Positions 63,351 through 64,000 of a DNA stretch of 64,000 bases are shown piece by piece. The translations under genes were made by a program, and so were the position numbers. The stretch spans positions 2,926,014 through 2,990,013 of the forward strand of contig CM054157.1 in assembly GCA_028751875.1 (NCBI GenBank), read 5' to 3'. Below the pieces are notes generated by a model, which was given only the letters and a program-made list of their open reading frames with translations, searched no databases and was not told the origin of the DNA. How positions within the stretch are numbered: position 1 is the stretch's first letter; every line of letters begins with the position of its first letter. This DNA is from Rapana venosa (Eukaryota; Mollusca; Gastropoda; Neogastropoda; Muricidae).

Positions 63351-64000
63351 CTGGAAATGAACATTCAGATAATTTAGAATGTTGATAAAAACAAAATTCC
63401 TTATCAGTACCAACACCCACCTTGGCAAAATGGTTATAAATCACACTGAGGTCACATGTAAGGACATGGGTTCAGTTCATAACTTCTTACCATAGGTCTA
63501 GATATGTAAACTTATATTTGTGTGGTTGTTCAAACACCAAAGCTCTAGTCTATATTATGTACATGGTATACAATTACTTTTATCTTTATCAGTAGATGTA
63601 AGGGTGAAGGTGACTTAAGTCAACATCATCAACATCATAAGTTTGTAGAAACTTAAAATATAAATCAAATATTTTCCTTAAATCACTTGATAAACTGGAA
63701 GTTTTGATGACTTAAAAAAAAAACAACTCTGCTGGACAGTCCTGGCAAACATTAGTTTCCTGTATCTTGCAACTTACAATTCAATGCATCTAGAACTTCC
63801 TAAAGTTCCTTTGTTTCACTTTCAAGGCATAAAAATTAAAATGTACTACTTCAAAATACAGGCCAAAATTTTGACTCCCAACTGCTGCTGCTTTTTTACT
63901 GAAGATATAAATTGGTTACAGATCTGATACTGTATGCATATCATATTGATATTACTTGAAAATTGAACATTATAATTTATACATGTAATGTATATCAATT
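63351..64000. other. EXOSC6 intron, no upstream exon found
   Basis: AT-rich unique DNA without repeats or a splice-bounded open frame matching the MTR3 N-terminus. The first exon and promoter are probably beyond 64000. Confidence 0.6.

Overview
The window is nuclear DNA from an animal, most likely a marine mollusc (probably a gastropod). It holds split genes with GT-AG introns, very dense SINE and LINE retrotransposons and many microsatellites. The mollusc call rests on SINE bodies that I recall from molluscan genomes (the block 'ggggagagcagcccgaattt', and 'actataaaccgaggccccgt'); the species cannot be fixed from sequence alone. No operon, CRISPR array, genuine tRNA or rRNA gene was seen.

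The one clearly identifiable host gene is a minus-strand copy of EXOSC6/MTR3, a ring subunit of the RNA exosome. It runs from beyond 63.35 kb down to about 51.85 kb. Seven exons (63293-63350, 62664-62742, 61384-61558, 57972-58032, 57270-57355, 56470-56529, 53864-53974) join in frame with consensus splice sites and encode 210 residues. A damaged last exon lies near 51.85-51.94 kb and the first exon is outside the window. Its introns are filled with SINEs and LINE ends. A second, unidentified two-exon gene end is proposed at 27.59-27.99 kb (+).

Layout: 1-3.6 kb is a tandem array with GA tracts ending in a 500-N gap. 4.1-10 kb has intact SINEs, GT/TATC microsatellites and two LINE crumbs. 10-35 kb is poor consensus: G/T-only tracts (11.15-15.56 and 20.88-22.25 kb), long homopolymers, GA and CA tracts and SINE copies blurred by homopolymer-type errors. 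35.4-41 kb is a nest: a SINE split by two minus-strand RTE-like LINEs that used the same target site, one of them broken again by an 873-bp insertion. 41-44.4 kb holds more SINEs and microsatellites, then a second 500-N gap. 44.9-48.5 kb is a decayed Jockey-like LINE with RNase H, hit by three later insertions. 48.5-51.6 kb is repeat-rich intergenic DNA, and 51.8-63.4 kb is the EXOSC6 locus.

Names used here: SINE-A is a ~350-bp tRNA-headed SINE, with A2 and A3 as head or body variants. SINE-B has a tRNA-like A box joined to a 5S-rRNA-like segment. SINE-C is a ~410-bp tRNA-headed SINE resembling the Nin-DC/core SINEs of molluscs. R5 and R6 are unnamed dispersed repeats. 'L2-tail' is a ~70-bp unit with two AGCGCT blocks and an (ATT)n end. 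Family names are from memory, not from a database search.
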